DNA of 64,000 nt from Sulfuricella sp. (lineage in GTDB: Bacteria > Pseudomonadota > Gammaproteobacteria > Burkholderiales > Sulfuricellaceae). The stretch covers positions 62,001 to 126,000 of the forward strand of contig JAQTNE010000007.1 in assembly GCA_028713975.1 (NCBI GenBank), given 5' to 3'. The notes beneath the pieces are model-generated. The model was not told the DNA's origin, did no database searches, and worked only from the letters and a program-made list of their open reading frames with translations. The position numbers and the translations under genes are program-made. Positions 7,180 through 16,506 of the stretch are shown piece after piece (the first letter of the stretch is position 1; each line of letters opens with the position of its first letter).

Positions 7180-7950
7180 TTACTTATCGGATTCCTGTTC
7201 CTGCTGGTTTTCTGCCTGAAACGCAGCCAGCAGCCCGGATTCCTCTTTTGTCATCTGACGGGAAACCAGTAAATCCGGTCGCCTCAGCCAGGTCCTGCCC
7301 AACGCCTGCTTTAACCGCCAGCGTTGAATTTCTGCATGATGCCCGGACATCAACACTCCCGGCACCGCCTCGCCCTGATAGTCCTCGGGGCGGGTGTAGT
7401 GGGGGCAATCCAGCAGCCCATCCACAAATGAATCCTGTATCGCCGATTCGGCATCGCCGAGTACGCCCGGCAACTGCCTGACGATGGCATCAACCAGCAC
7501 CATCGCCGCCAACTCCCCGCCCGACAACACGTAGTCGCCGATCGAGATTTCTTCGTCCACATGACGGCGCAACAAACGTTCGTCAACGCCCTCATAACGG
7601 CTCGCCAGCAGCACCAGACCGGGCTCGTGGGTCAGCTCCATCACCCGCTGGTGGGTCAACACCCGCCCTTGCGGAGAAAGGTGAATCACTCTGGGATTTA
7701 CCACCCCGGCCTGCCGTTGCCGGTCTTTCGCGGCCTGAATCGCTTTTTCCAGCGGTTCGGCCAGCATCACCATGCCGGGGCCGCCGCCGTAGGGCCGGTC
7801 GTCCACCGTACGGTAGTTGTTCTCAGTGAAATCCCGCGGATTCCAAAAATTCAGCCGGTAAATCTCCAGTTCCAGCGCGCGCCGCGTAATGCCGTGCTCG
7901 GCAAGCGCGTCGAACATCGGCGGGAACAGGGTGATGATGTCAAAATTCAA
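7180..7950 (-). CDS. trmD: tRNA (guanine37-N1)-methyltransferase
   Basis: SPOUT-class enzyme that methylates G37 of tRNAs reading CNN and UNN-type codons and prevents +1 frameshifting. The 256-residue protein starts [20 protein letters not shown]. It carries the trefoil-knot motifs [11 protein letters not shown] and [16 protein letters not shown], and the linker [20 protein letters not shown] with the catalytic Asp in RPED. Its ATG overlaps the rimM stop in an ATGA pair, so the two are translationally coupled. Confidence 0.97.
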   Translation of the reverse strand: MNFDIITLFPPMFDALAEHGITRRALELEIYRLNFWNPRDFTENNYRTVDDRPYGGGPGMVMLAEPLEKAIQAAKDRQRQAGVVNPRVIHLSPQGRVLTHQRVMELTHEPGLVLLASRYEGVDERLLRRHVDEEISIGDYVLSGGELAAMVLVDAIVRQLPGVLGDAESAIQDSFVDGLLDCPHYTRPEDYQGEAVPGVLMSGHHAEIQRWRLKQALGRTWLRRPDLLVSRQMTKEESGLLAAFQAENQQEQESDK

Positions 7951-8477
7951 TAATCGACGCCCCAGTCCACTTTGATCCGCCCCGCTTTCAAATCGACTTC
8001 GAGAATGACCTGGGCAATGAACGGAAGTAAGTGTTCGCGCTCCCCTTCTACCACCAGCACGTCGTTGGCGCCGGTTTCAAGCAGATCGGACACCTTGCCG
8101 AAAATTTCGCCCTGCACATTCACGACTTCCAGCCCGATCAGGTCAGACCAGTAATATTCGTCTTTTTCCGTTTTCGGCAGCGCCTCGCGCGGCACGGCAA
8201 CGTCAAGGCCCTTCAGCGCGGCCGCAGTGTCGCGGTCGTTGCACCCGTCCAGCCTGACGACCAGGCCTTTGCTGTGCACTTCCGATTCCAGCACGGCAAT
8301 CTCACGCCACTGCTCGCCATGCCCGAGGTGCCAGACCGGATAATCCAGCAGACCATCGAACTCTTCGGTAAACGACTGGATCTTGACCCAGCCGCGAATG
8401 CCGAACGGGGCGGCGATCCGCCCCATCACCACCAGGTTCTTAGGCGGCGGCACGCTTGACGAGCTTGGCCACGGCAT
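7947..8477 (-). CDS. rimM: 16S rRNA processing protein RimM
   Basis: Assembly factor that binds S19 and helps mature the 30S head. The N-terminal beta-barrel contains [20 protein letters not shown] and the C-terminal PRC-barrel contains [20 protein letters not shown]. The longest reading from 8477 overlaps rpsP by 38 bp and starts with a low-complexity [12 protein letters not shown]. In-frame GTG codons at 8453 or 8432 would reduce or remove this overlap and may be the real start. The end overlaps trmD by four bases. The order rpsP-rimM-trmD-rplS is the conserved operon. Confidence 0.95.
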   Translation of the reverse strand: MPWPSSSSVPPPKNLVVMGRIAAPFGIRGWVKIQSFTEEFDGLLDYPVWHLGHGEQWREIAVLESEVHSKGLVVRLDGCNDRDTAAALKGLDVAVPREALPKTEKDEYYWSDLIGLEVVNVQGEIFGKVSDLLETGANDVLVVEGEREHLLPFIAQVILEVDLKAGRIKVDWGVDY

Positions 8478-8697
8478 CGGACAGCAACGCGCCGTTCGAC
8501 TGCCAGTAACCGATGCGCTCGCTATTGAGGCGCAATGCTTCCTGACCTTCCGGCGCGACCGGATTGTAAAATCCTACGCGCTCGATGAAACGGCCATCGC
8601 GACGATTGCGGGAATCGGCCACTACGACATTGAAAAACGGACGCTTCTTGGCGCCACCACGGGCAAGTCGAATCACAACCATTGGTTTACCCTTCAA
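8440..8697 (-). CDS. rpsP: 30S ribosomal protein S16
   Basis: Small-subunit protein needed for 30S assembly, 85 residues. It begins [20 protein letters not shown] and carries [20 protein letters not shown], both typical of S16. The start could also be the internal Met six codons later ([10 protein letters not shown]), which matches the length of many homologues. It is the first gene of the rpsP-rimM-trmD-rplS operon and lies 84 bp after ffh. A promoter-like pair precedes it at 8721-8750. Confidence 0.96.
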   Translation of the reverse strand: MKGKPMVVIRLARGGAKKRPFFNVVVADSRNRRDGRFIERVGFYNPVAPEGQEALRLNSERIGYWQSNGALLSDAVAKLVKRAAA

Positions 8698-8720
8698 AAA
8701 TTCGTTCTAAAAAACCGGCG

Positions 8721-8750
8721 ATTCTACGCCAAGCACTGGAAAGAAAGCAA
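8721..8750 (-). promoter_or_regulatory. Candidate sigma-70 promoter of the rpsP operon
   Basis: On the minus strand TTGCTT (8750-8745) and TAGAAT (8726-8721) are separated by 18 bp and lie between the end of ffh and the start of rpsP. The match is to consensus only; no start-site data. Confidence 0.4.
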
Positions 8751-8781
8751 GAAACATTTGCCGGACAAAGAGATACCGGGC

Positions 8782-10128
8782 TCAGCGCATGCCCGGCAAC
8801 ATGCCTTTCATATTTCTCATCATCTTCGCCATGCCGCCCTTGGAGACCATTTTCATCATCTTCTGGGTTTGCTCGAACTGGCTGAGCAATCGGTTTACAT
8901 CCTGCACTTGCACGCCGGCACCGGCGGCGATACGGCGTTTGCGCGACGCCTTGAGGATGGCCGGGAAGCGGCGTTCGCCCGGCGTCATCGAATTGATGAT
9001 GCCCTCAATGCGATTAATCGACTTGTCGTCCGCGATGCCCGCAGCGGCTTGGCCCATTTGCGCCGGCAATTTATCCATCAGCGAGGCGATACCGCCCATT
9101 TTTTTCATTTGCTGTAATTGCGTCTTGAAATCCTCAAGATCGAAGTCCTTGCCGGACTTGATTTTCTTCGCCAGCTTGACCGCTTCTTCCTGATCGACGC
9201 CGCGATGAGCTTCCTCGATCAGCGACAGCACATCGCCCATGCCGAGGATGCGCGAAGCCATACGTTCGGGATGAAAGGCTTCGAGCCCGTCAACTTTTTC
9301 GCCGACACCGGCGAACTTGATCGGCTTGCCGGTAACGTGGCGCACCGACAAAGCCGCGCCGCCACGCGCATCGCCATCCAGCTTGGTGAGCACCACACCG
9401 GTCAGCGTCAGCGCATCATTGAACGCCTTGGCCGTGTTGACCGCGTCCTGCCCCTGCATGGCGTCCACCACGAACAGGGTTTCAATCGGCTTGAGCACTT
9501 CCTGCAAACGCTTGATTTCGGCCATCATGGCTTCGTCAATCGCCAAACGTCCGGCGGTATCGACGATCAGCACATCATGAAAGTGCTTGTCGGCATAATC
9601 CCGCGCCGCCAGGACGATCTGTTCCGGGCTTTGCCCCGGCTCGGCGGCGAAATAATCGGTGCCTAATTGCTCTGCCAGAGCGCGCAACTGCTCCATCGCT
9701 GCCGGACGGTAAACGTCGCAGCTCACCAGCAGCACTTTTTTCTTTTGTTGCTCGCGCAGGTATTTGGCCAGCTTGGCCGAGGTGGTGGTCTTGCCCGCGC
9801 CCTGCAAACCGGCCATCAGGATCACCGCCGGTGGCAGGGTAGCGAAGTTAAGCGCCGCATTCTGGCCGCCCATCAGCCTGGCCATCTCTTGATGGACGAT
9901 GCCGATCACCGCCTGACCCGGCGACAGGCTGGCCAGCACTTCCTGGCCCTCTGCCCGCTCCTTGACGTGGGCAATAAAATCCTTCACCACCGGCAAGGCA
10001 ACGTCGGCTTCCAGCAAGGCCATGCGCACTTCGCGCAGGGCATCCTGGATGTTGGCTTCAGTCAGGCGAGCCTGACCGCGCAGGGTCTTGATTACGCCGG
10101 AGAGGCGATTGGTGAGATTGTCGAACAT
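8782..10128 (-). CDS. ffh: Signal recognition particle protein Ffh
   Basis: GTPase that binds 4.5S RNA and signal sequences and delivers nascent membrane proteins to FtsY. The 448-residue protein has the N-terminal four-helix domain (MFDNLTNRLSGVIKTLRGQA), the NG GTPase domain with GLQGAGKTTTSAKLAKYL, DVYRPAAMEQL, DTAGR and TKLDGDARGG, and the methionine-rich M domain ending in MMKMVSKGGMAKMMRNMKGM. The length is normal for the family. It is divergent from the ccsA-like gene at 10214 and lies just upstream of rpsP. Confidence 0.97.
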   Translation of the reverse strand: MFDNLTNRLSGVIKTLRGQARLTEANIQDALREVRMALLEADVALPVVKDFIAHVKERAEGQEVLASLSPGQAVIGIVHQEMARLMGGQNAALNFATLPPAVILMAGLQGAGKTTTSAKLAKYLREQQKKKVLLVSCDVYRPAAMEQLRALAEQLGTDYFAAEPGQSPEQIVLAARDYADKHFHDVLIVDTAGRLAIDEAMMAEIKRLQEVLKPIETLFVVDAMQGQDAVNTAKAFNDALTLTGVVLTKLDGDARGGAALSVRHVTGKPIKFAGVGEKVDGLEAFHPERMASRILGMGDVLSLIEEAHRGVDQEEAVKLAKKIKSGKDFDLEDFKTQLQQMKKMGGIASLMDKLPAQMGQAAAGIADDKSINRIEGIINSMTPGERRFPAILKASRKRRIAAGAGVQVQDVNRLLSQFEQTQKMMKMVSKGGMAKMMRNMKGMLPGMR

Positions 10129-10213
10129 GGCGCGGGATTCCTGCTGAATGTTAATCCGGATTCGGATGGTGTAAACTTGGCGCTGTATAAATAGCCGACA
10201 ATTCTACAACACA

Positions 10214-11041
10214 ATGAGCGGTTCACTCCATTTCCTCGGCTTCCTGATGTACGGCGCACTGGGCCTGCTTTTCTGGCGCTCGGTATGGCGCCCTGCCGGG
10301 GCAGAAATTGCGCAACACCCCGCCGAGCCCTCCGCAGCCTGCCGTCTTGCCGTGCTGCTGCCACTCGTGCTGCATGGCGGATTGCTTTATCACTCCTTGT
10401 TTACCGGCGAAGGGCTGAATCTCGGTGTCGGCAACGCCGTATCGGCGATTTCCTGGCTCACCGTGCTGATCTACTGGGCCGCAAGCTTTCGCTATAACAT
10501 GGAAGGGATGCAAACCCTGGTGCTGCCCGGCGCGGCAATCTGCCTCTTGTTGCCGCTGGCTTTTCCGGAAGCGCACACCATCGCGCACACCGAGCTGCCG
10601 CTGTTCAAGATACACCTTCTGATTTCCCTGCTTGCCTATAGCCTGTTCACCATCGCAGCCGTTCACGCAGTGCTGATGGCTTTTGCCGAGCGCCGTTTGC
10701 ACGGCCACGCACTGTCGCACATCCTCGGCAAACTGCCGCCCCTGCTGGCGATGGAATCACTGCTGTTTCGCATCATCACCGTGGGCTTCGTACTGCTGAC
10801 TCTGTCGATATTCAGCGGCGTGCTGTTCTCCGAAGAGATGTTCCACAAGCCGTTGCAGTTCAGCCACAAGTCGCTGTTCGCACTGCTCTCATGGGGCATC
10901 TACGCCGCCCTGCTGGGCGGCCGGCAGGTCTACGGCTGGCGCGGTCGCACCGCCATCCGCTGGACGCTTGCCGGTTTCGCCATGCTGCTGCTGGCCTATA
11001 TCGGCAGCAAGTTCGTGCTGGAAATCATTCTGCATCGCTAA
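10214..11041 (+). CDS. CcsA/YpjD-like cytochrome c assembly family membrane protein
   Basis: A 275-residue inner-membrane protein with about eight hydrophobic helices, related to the cytochrome c assembly (CcmC/CcsA) fold. Conserved histidines occur in FKIHLLISLLAYSLF and in the HKPLQFSHKSLFALLSWG segment, where heme-handling homologues carry their ligands. The tryptophan-rich WWD loop of true CcsA is not obvious, so a role in heme transport is not proved. YpjD-type genes commonly sit opposite ffh and before a CorC/HlyC transporter, exactly as here. It is divergent from ffh. Confidence 0.85.
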   Translation: MSGSLHFLGFLMYGALGLLFWRSVWRPAGAEIAQHPAEPSAACRLAVLLPLVLHGGLLYHSLFTGEGLNLGVGNAVSAISWLTVLIYWAASFRYNMEGMQTLVLPGAAICLLLPLAFPEAHTIAHTELPLFKIHLLISLLAYSLFTIAAVHAVLMAFAERRLHGHALSHILGKLPPLLAMESLLFRIITVGFVLLTLSIFSGVLFSEEMFHKPLQFSHKSLFALLSWGIYAALLGGRQVYGWRGRTAIRWTLAGFAMLLLAYIGSKFVLEIILHR

Positions 11042-11070
11042 CACCCCCCATTGCATGAAGGTTCGCCCTC

Positions 11071-12342
11071 TTGGATGACATCCCGTTAAGTTTCCTGCTA
11101 ATCGCCCTGGCGCTGATCCTGATCGTTTCCGGATTTTTCGCCATCGCCGAAACCAGCATGATGGCGATCAATCGCTACCGCTTGAAACACCTGGCCCAAG
11201 GCGGCAATCGTGGCGCCAAACTGACCCTTCATCTGCTGGAAAAAACCGACCGGCTGCTAGGTGTCATCCTGCTCGGCAACAACCTGCTGAACGCCGCTGC
11301 CGCCGCCTTGGTCACGGTCATCGTCATCAAGCTGTTCGGCGATAGCCAGTTGTCCCTGACCCTGGGCACGCTTGCCGTCACCTTTCTGATCCTGGTATTC
11401 AGCGAAGTCACGCCGAAAGTGCTGGGCGCGGCTTACCCGGAACGCATTGCGATCCCCTCCAGCTTCGTTCTCACACCGTTGCTCAAGCTGTTCTACCCGG
11501 TGGTCTGGTTCATTAACCTGTTCGTCCAATCGCTGCTCTGGCTCCTGCGCCTGAAGCCGCCCGCCCATGCCGCCGCCCTCAACATGGAAGAATTGCGCAC
11601 CCTGGTGCTGGAGGCCAGCCATTACATCCCGCCCAAGCACCAGAGCATTTTCCTTAACCTGTTCGAGCTGGAAAACGTCACGGTCGACGACATCATGATC
11701 CCGCGCAACCAGATCGAGGCGATCGACCTCGACGCTGCCGAGGAAATCATTCGCGAGCAGCTTGCCACCAGCCACCACACCCGCCTGCCAGTCTACCGCG
11801 GCAGGCTGGACAACATTGCCGGCGTGATCCATATCCGCCATGTGCTGCACCAGGTGCGCAACCAGGAAATCAATGCTGAAATACTGCATGAGATCATCCG
11901 CGAACCTTATTTCATTCCGGCCGGCACCTCGCTGTTTTCCCAGCTCCAGCATTTTCAGGAAAACCGCCACCACATTGGCCTGGTTGTCGATGAGTATGGC
12001 GAGCTGCTCGGGCTGGTGAGCGAGGAAGACATCCTGGAAGAGATTGTCGGCGAGTTCGCCTCGCGCCCCACCGCCCATAGCAGCATCTACCCGCAGGAAG
12101 ACGGCAGTTGGCTGGTGGACGGCAGTTGCACGCTGCGCGACCTGAATCGCAAGCTCAAGCTCGAACTTCCCCTGGATGGTCCAAATACGCTGAACGGCCT
12201 GATTCTTGAACATTTCGAGGATATCCCGGAGGCCGGCACCAGCTTTAAAATTGCCGGTCATCTACTGGAGATCGTAAAAACGCAGGATCGCGTCGTCAAA
12301 GTCGTGCGTATTTTCCCGGCCCTGCCCGCCGTAGCGCCGTAG
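11071..12342 (+). CDS. CNNM/CorC-HlyC family transporter (DUF21 and CBS domains)
   Basis: Membrane protein of 423 residues. It has an N-terminal DUF21 domain (about 1-190; SGFFAIAETSMMAINRYRLK and LLGVILLGNNLLNAAAAAL), two CBS domains (about 200-330; VTVDDIMIPRNQIEAIDL and HIGLVVDEYGELLGLVSEED) and a C-terminal CorC_HlyC domain. Members are linked to magnesium or cobalt efflux. It starts at a TTG (11071) because no ATG precedes the first helix. The gene lies 29 bp after the CcsA-like gene and is probably co-transcribed with it. Confidence 0.9.
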   Translation: MDDIPLSFLLIALALILIVSGFFAIAETSMMAINRYRLKHLAQGGNRGAKLTLHLLEKTDRLLGVILLGNNLLNAAAAALVTVIVIKLFGDSQLSLTLGTLAVTFLILVFSEVTPKVLGAAYPERIAIPSSFVLTPLLKLFYPVVWFINLFVQSLLWLLRLKPPAHAAALNMEELRTLVLEASHYIPPKHQSIFLNLFELENVTVDDIMIPRNQIEAIDLDAAEEIIREQLATSHHTRLPVYRGRLDNIAGVIHIRHVLHQVRNQEINAEILHEIIREPYFIPAGTSLFSQLQHFQENRHHIGLVVDEYGELLGLVSEEDILEEIVGEFASRPTAHSSIYPQEDGSWLVDGSCTLRDLNRKLKLELPLDGPNTLNGLILEHFEDIPEAGTSFKIAGHLLEIVKTQDRVVKVVRIFPALPAVAP

Positions 12343-12427
12343 AGTAAGATTCCGTTGCCTTTACAAAAAAAATTGCCAAGTGCATTATTGGCCTGTTTTC
12401 AATTCCATGTAATCCGGGCGACCCCTG

Positions 12428-14143
12428 ATGGCATCTGCAACAAGCTCAACCCAACTTAGCGGACTGGCCAACGCGCTGGTGCAAAGCGGCCTCCTGCTGG
12501 AAACCGATGCCGATGCCGTTCAGTCGCAGGCCAGCATCAGCGAAATCAGCTTTATCGCGCAACTGGCGCAAAGCAAAAAAATGACCGCCCTTGAAGTTGC
12601 GGAATTCGCCGCACGGACGTTTGGCTTCCCCTTGCTGGATCTGGCTGCCATCGATGCGGATCAGTTGCCGCATGACGTACTCGACAGCAAGCTGATCAAA
12701 AGCCGGCGCGTCCTGGCCCTGCAAAAACGTGGCAACCGCCTGTTCATCGCCATCTCCGACCCGGCCAACCTGCGCGCCCTGGATGATGTCCGGTTCAAGA
12801 CCGGCCTCGCTGTCGAGCCGGTGGTAGTGGAAGATGACAAGCTCGACAAACTGATTGAAAAAATTGTCGAGGCCACCGACACCTCGCTGCAAAACCTGGC
12901 GGGGGATGATGCCGACCTGGAATTCGCCGACGAGGAAGCCGCCGCGCAAAAGGATGAAGGCGCCGGCGCAGAAGTCGACGACGCGCCAGTCGTCCGCTTC
13001 CTCCAGAAAATCCTGCTGGACGCAATCAACGCCGGTGTTTCCGACATCCACTTCGAGCCCTACGAAAAGTATTACCGCATCCGCTACCGCCTCGACGGCA
13101 TACTCTATGAAGCCGCCAAGCCGCCCCTGGCGATCAAGGACAAACTCTCCTCCCGCATCAAGGTGATCTCCAAGCTCGACATTTCAGAAAAACGCATCCC
13201 GCAGGACGGACGCATGAAGCTGGTGCTGTCCAAAAGCCGCGCCATTGATTTCCGCGTCAGCACCCTGCCCACCCTGTACGGCGAGAAGATCGTGATGCGG
13301 ATTCTCGATCCGGCCATCGCCACGCTCGGCGTCGACGTACTGGGCTACGAACCGGAGCAGAAAGAACATCTGCTCAACGCCGTCAAGCGGCCCTACGGCA
13401 TGGTGCTGGTAACAGGGCCGACCGGCAGCGGCAAGACGGTGTCGCTCTACACCTGCCTGAACATCCTGAACGAGCCAGGCGTCAACATTTCCACCGCCGA
13501 AGACCCGGCAGAAATCAACCTGCCCGGCGTCAATCAGGTCAACGTCAACGACAAGGCCGGACTGTCCTTCGCCGCCGCGCTCAAGTCCTTCCTGCGCCAG
13601 GACCCGGACGTGATCATGGTGGGCGAGATCCGCGACCTGGAAACCGCTGACATCGCCATCAAGGCGGCGCAAACCGGCCACATGGTCATGTCCACCCTGC
13701 ACACCAACGATGCGCCGGGCACCCTGACGCGCCTGATGAACATGGGCGTCGCCCCTTTCAACATCGCCTCCTCGGTGATCCTGATCACCGCGCAACGCCT
13801 GGCAAGGCGTTTGTGCAAGTGCAAACAGCCCATTGACATACCCAGGGAGGCCCTGCTGCGTGCCGGCTATGCCGAGGAAGAGCTCGACGGTAGTTGGCAG
13901 CCTTACGGCCATGTCGGCTGCGAACTGTGCAAGGGCACTGGCTATAAAGGCCGCGTCGGCATTTACCAGGTGATGCCGATCAGCGAAGAGATGAGCCGCA
14001 TCATCATGAAAAACGGCACCGCTCACGACATCGCCGACCAGGCAAAGCGCGAAGGCGTGCGCGACCTGCGCCAGTCCGGCCTGCTCAAGGTGAAGGCGGG
14101 GTTGACCTCGCTGGAAGAAGTCGAAGCCATCACCAACGAATAA
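12428..14143 (+). CDS. pilB: Type IV pilus assembly ATPase PilB
   Basis: Cytoplasmic hexameric ATPase that powers pilus extension. The 571 residues contain the N-terminal MshEN/T2SSE-N domain (about 1-150), Walker A GPTGSGKTVSLY near residue 330, the Asp box EDPAEINLPGVNQ, Walker B VIMVGEIRDLETAD, the His box HMVMSTLHTNDAPGT and the zinc tetracysteine region CKCKQP...CELCKGTGYKGR. All key residues are intact. It is the first gene of pilB-pilC-pilD, with pilC starting 15 bp later. Confidence 0.97.
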   Translation: MASATSSTQLSGLANALVQSGLLLETDADAVQSQASISEISFIAQLAQSKKMTALEVAEFAARTFGFPLLDLAAIDADQLPHDVLDSKLIKSRRVLALQKRGNRLFIAISDPANLRALDDVRFKTGLAVEPVVVEDDKLDKLIEKIVEATDTSLQNLAGDDADLEFADEEAAAQKDEGAGAEVDDAPVVRFLQKILLDAINAGVSDIHFEPYEKYYRIRYRLDGILYEAAKPPLAIKDKLSSRIKVISKLDISEKRIPQDGRMKLVLSKSRAIDFRVSTLPTLYGEKIVMRILDPAIATLGVDVLGYEPEQKEHLLNAVKRPYGMVLVTGPTGSGKTVSLYTCLNILNEPGVNISTAEDPAEINLPGVNQVNVNDKAGLSFAAALKSFLRQDPDVIMVGEIRDLETADIAIKAAQTGHMVMSTLHTNDAPGTLTRLMNMGVAPFNIASSVILITAQRLARRLCKCKQPIDIPREALLRAGYAEEELDGSWQPYGHVGCELCKGTGYKGRVGIYQVMPISEEMSRIIMKNGTAHDIADQAKREGVRDLRQSGLLKVKAGLTSLEEVEAITNE

Positions 14144-14158
14144 AGGGAACTTACGTAC

Positions 14159-15379
14159 ATGGCTGCCGCAAAAAAAGAAGAAGTGAAAAATATCCTCTTC
14201 AACTGGGAAGGCACCGACAAGAAAGGCAAAAAGGTCAAGGGGGAAATGCGCGCACCAGGCGAAGCTGTGGTCAAAACTTCGCTACGTCGCCAAGGCATTA
14301 CCGTTATCAAGATCAAGAAACAAAGCGTTTTCAACAAAGGCAAAAAGGTCACCGACAAGGACATCACCCTGTTCACACGGCAACTGGCCACCATGATGAA
14401 GGCCGGCGTGCCGCTGCTGCAATCCTTCGATATCGTCGGCAAGGGCCATAGCAACCCGTCCGTCTCAAGATTGCTGAACGACATCAAATCCGACATCGAA
14501 ACCGGCAGCAGCATGAGCCAGGCTTTCCGCAAATACCCCCTGTATTTCGATTCGCTATTCTGCAACCTGGTCGGCGCCGGCGAACAGGCCGGCATCATCG
14601 ACACCGTGCTGAACCGCCTCGCCACCTACAAGGAAAAAATCCAGGGCATCAAGAGCAAGATCAAATCTGCGCTGTTCTACCCGATCTCCATTCTGGTCGT
14701 GGCTTTCATCATTACCGCCATCATCATGATTTTCGTGGTTCCCGCGTTCAAGGAACTGTTCTCCAGCTTCGGCGCCGACCTGCCCGCTCCGACACTGATC
14801 GTGATGGCCATCTCGGACTTTTTCGTCGCCTGGTGGTGGGCGATTTTCGGGGGTATTTATGGCGCTCTATGGTTCTTTTTCTACACCTGGAAACGCTCGA
14901 AAAAAATGCAGTACTTCATGGACAGGTTATCTCTCCACCTGCCCATTTTCGGCGAGGTCATTGAAAAAGCCACGATTGCACGCTGGACCCGTACCTTGTC
15001 AACCATGTTCGCCGCCGGCGTGCCGCTGGTCGAAGCACTGGACTCGGTCGGCGGCGCTGCCGGCAACGCCTTGTACTCCGACGCCACCAAGAAAATCCAG
15101 AGCGAGGTGAGCACCGGCACCAATTTGACCACTGCGATGCAAAACAGCAACCTGTTCCCCAACATGGTGTTGCAAATGGTCGCCATCGGTGAGGAATCCG
15201 GTGCGCTGGACGCCATGCTCTCCAAGGTGGCGGATTTCTATGAAGCGGAAGTGGACGATGCCGTCGAAGCGCTTTCCAGCCTGATGGAGCCGATCATCAT
15301 GGCGGTCCTGGGTGTCATCATCGGCGGCCTGGTTATCGCCATGTACCTGCCGATCTTCAAGATGGGCCAGGTCGTTTAA
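14159..15379 (+). CDS. pilC: Type IV pilus inner-membrane platform protein PilC
   Basis: Platform protein that couples PilB to pilin polymerisation. The 406-residue product has two GspF domains (about 70-195 and 275-397) with the repeated pattern FTRQLATMMKAGVPLLQSFD and WTRTLSTMFAAGVPLVEALD. It has three membrane segments, and the last, MAVLGVIIGGLVIAMYLPIF, ends the family-typical way. An alternative downstream start is not needed because the length is normal. A perfect REP-like hairpin follows ten bases after the stop. Confidence 0.97.
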   Translation: MAAAKKEEVKNILFNWEGTDKKGKKVKGEMRAPGEAVVKTSLRRQGITVIKIKKQSVFNKGKKVTDKDITLFTRQLATMMKAGVPLLQSFDIVGKGHSNPSVSRLLNDIKSDIETGSSMSQAFRKYPLYFDSLFCNLVGAGEQAGIIDTVLNRLATYKEKIQGIKSKIKSALFYPISILVVAFIITAIIMIFVVPAFKELFSSFGADLPAPTLIVMAISDFFVAWWWAIFGGIYGALWFFFYTWKRSKKMQYFMDRLSLHLPIFGEVIEKATIARWTRTLSTMFAAGVPLVEALDSVGGAAGNALYSDATKKIQSEVSTGTNLTTAMQNSNLFPNMVLQMVAIGEESGALDAMLSKVADFYEAEVDDAVEALSSLMEPIIMAVLGVIIGGLVIAMYLPIFKMGQVV

Positions 15380-15388
15380 CAACACGGT

Positions 15389-15443
15389 AGGAGCGGTCTC
15401 CCTGGCCGCGATAAGTTGAATCGCGGCCAGGGAGACCGCTCCT
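15389..15443. repeat. REP-like perfect hairpin, copy A
   Basis: Perfect inverted repeat: the 24 bases at 15389-15412 (AGGAGCGGTCTCCCTGGCCG and on to CGAT) pair with 15420-15443, leaving a seven-base loop AAGTTGA. It lies 10 bp after the pilC stop, with no T tract. A near-identical hairpin lies at 37949-38017 between hydrogenase genes. Confidence 0.85.
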
Positions 15444-15465
15444 GCATCGGAACCCAGGACTCAAA

Positions 15466-15576
15466 ATGCTCTTCGAAACCCTGCAATCCTCCCCGGCATT
15501 TTTTGCTTGTGCGGCAACCATCCTCGGCTTGCTCATCGGCAGTTTTAGCTCCGACATAACATGCTGCGCATGTTAG
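15466..15576 (+). pseudogene. 5' remnant of a second prepilin peptidase gene
   Basis: An ATG at 15466 opens a 36-codon frame, MLFETLQSSPAFFACAATIL then GLLIGSF, which is the first membrane helix of a PilD-type peptidase. It then breaks into unrelated residues SSDITCCAC and a stop. The full pilD starting about 130 bp later repeats the same stretch (STILGLLIGSF) at diverged nucleotide identity. The break is at the GSF/LNVV junction. A palindrome TAACATGC TGC GCATGTTA (15557-15575) lies at the breakpoint. This looks like a partial duplication or recombination scar. Confidence 0.6.
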
Positions 15577-15596
15577 TCTTCACTGAAACTTCAACC

Positions 15597-16448
15597 ATGT
15601 ATACATTAATGACCGACCCAATTTACTTCATTTTCGCCAGCACGATACTCGGCCTGCTCATCGGCAGTTTTCTCAATGTCGTCATCCACCGCCTGCCAAA
15701 AATGATGGAGCGCGAGTGGCACGCGCAATGCAGCGAAATGAAGAATGGGGACGCCATTTCTTCCGCGACGCCCTACAACCTGGCCGTGCCGCGCTCGGCC
15801 TGCCCATCTTGCGGCCACCAGATACGCGCATGGGAGAACATCCCCGTGCTTTCCTGGCTGATCCTGCACGGTCGTTGCAGCCACTGTCGCGCGCCGATCA
15901 GTCCGCGCTACCCAGCGGTTGAAGCGCTGACCGGCCTGCTCAGCGGCTTGGCCGCCTGGCATTTCGGCTTTGGGCCAGCCGCCTTGGCCGCCCTGGTCTT
16001 TGTCTGGGCGTTAATCGCTCTCACCTTCATCGACTTCGATACCCAGTTGCTGCCGGACAGCATTACCCAACCCCTGATCTGGCTCGGCCTGTTATTCAAC
16101 CTCAACGGCGTGTTCACCAGCCTCGACTCCGCCCTGATCGGCGCAGTGGCTGGCTATCTGGCGCTCTGGAGCATCTACTGGTTGTTCAAGCTGATCGCAA
16201 AGAAAGAAGGCATGGGCTACGGCGATTTCAAGCTGCTTGCCGCAATCGGCGCCTGGCTGGGCTGGCAGTTACTGCCGCTGGTGATTCTGCTGTCATCGCT
16301 GGTTGGCGCAGCAATCGGGGTTTCGCTGATCCTGTTCGCCGGTCATGGCCGCCAGGTTCCCATTCCTTTCGGCCCCTACCTCGCCGGCGGCGGCCTGATC
16401 GCCCTGCTGTGGGGCAAACAGATCACCCAGGCTTATCTGGGACTCTAA
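15597..16448 (+). CDS. pilD: Prepilin peptidase / N-methyltransferase PilD
   Basis: Inner-membrane aspartic protease that cleaves and N-methylates type IV prepilins. It shows LGLLIGSFLNVVIHRLP, the zinc tetracysteine pair CPSCGHQIRAWENIPVLSWL and CSHC, and the two catalytic aspartates in TFIDFDTQLLPD and GYGDFKLLAAIGAWLG. Starting at 15597 gives 283 residues; the frame is open back to 15561 but the extra residues are non-conserved. No strong SD is visible, perhaps because the 5' region was rearranged (see the remnant at 15466). It completes the pilB-pilC-pilD set and precedes coaE. Confidence 0.94.
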   Translation: MYTLMTDPIYFIFASTILGLLIGSFLNVVIHRLPKMMEREWHAQCSEMKNGDAISSATPYNLAVPRSACPSCGHQIRAWENIPVLSWLILHGRCSHCRAPISPRYPAVEALTGLLSGLAAWHFGFGPAALAALVFVWALIALTFIDFDTQLLPDSITQPLIWLGLLFNLNGVFTSLDSALIGAVAGYLALWSIYWLFKLIAKKEGMGYGDFKLLAAIGAWLGWQLLPLVILLSSLVGAAIGVSLILFAGHGRQVPIPFGPYLAGGGLIALLWGKQITQAYLGL

Positions 16449-16504
16449 CGATCATGGCAATTGCGCCGGCCCCAATAATGATCGTCGCAATTGCCATGAT
16501 CGTT
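16447..16504. repeat. 19-bp perfect hairpin after pilD, possible terminator
   Basis: Bases 16447-16465 (AACGATCATGGCAATTGCG) are perfectly complementary to 16486-16504, with a 20-base loop. It overlaps the last two bases of the pilD stop and is followed only by TCCCTC, so a classical U-tract is missing. Confidence 0.55.
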
Positions 16505-16506
16505 TC

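Noticed and set aside
15557-15575. TAACATGC TGC GCATGTTA as an attC core
   Set aside because: It lacks GTTRRRY/RYYYAAC boxes at the right spacing; kept only as a palindrome at the pilD breakpoint.
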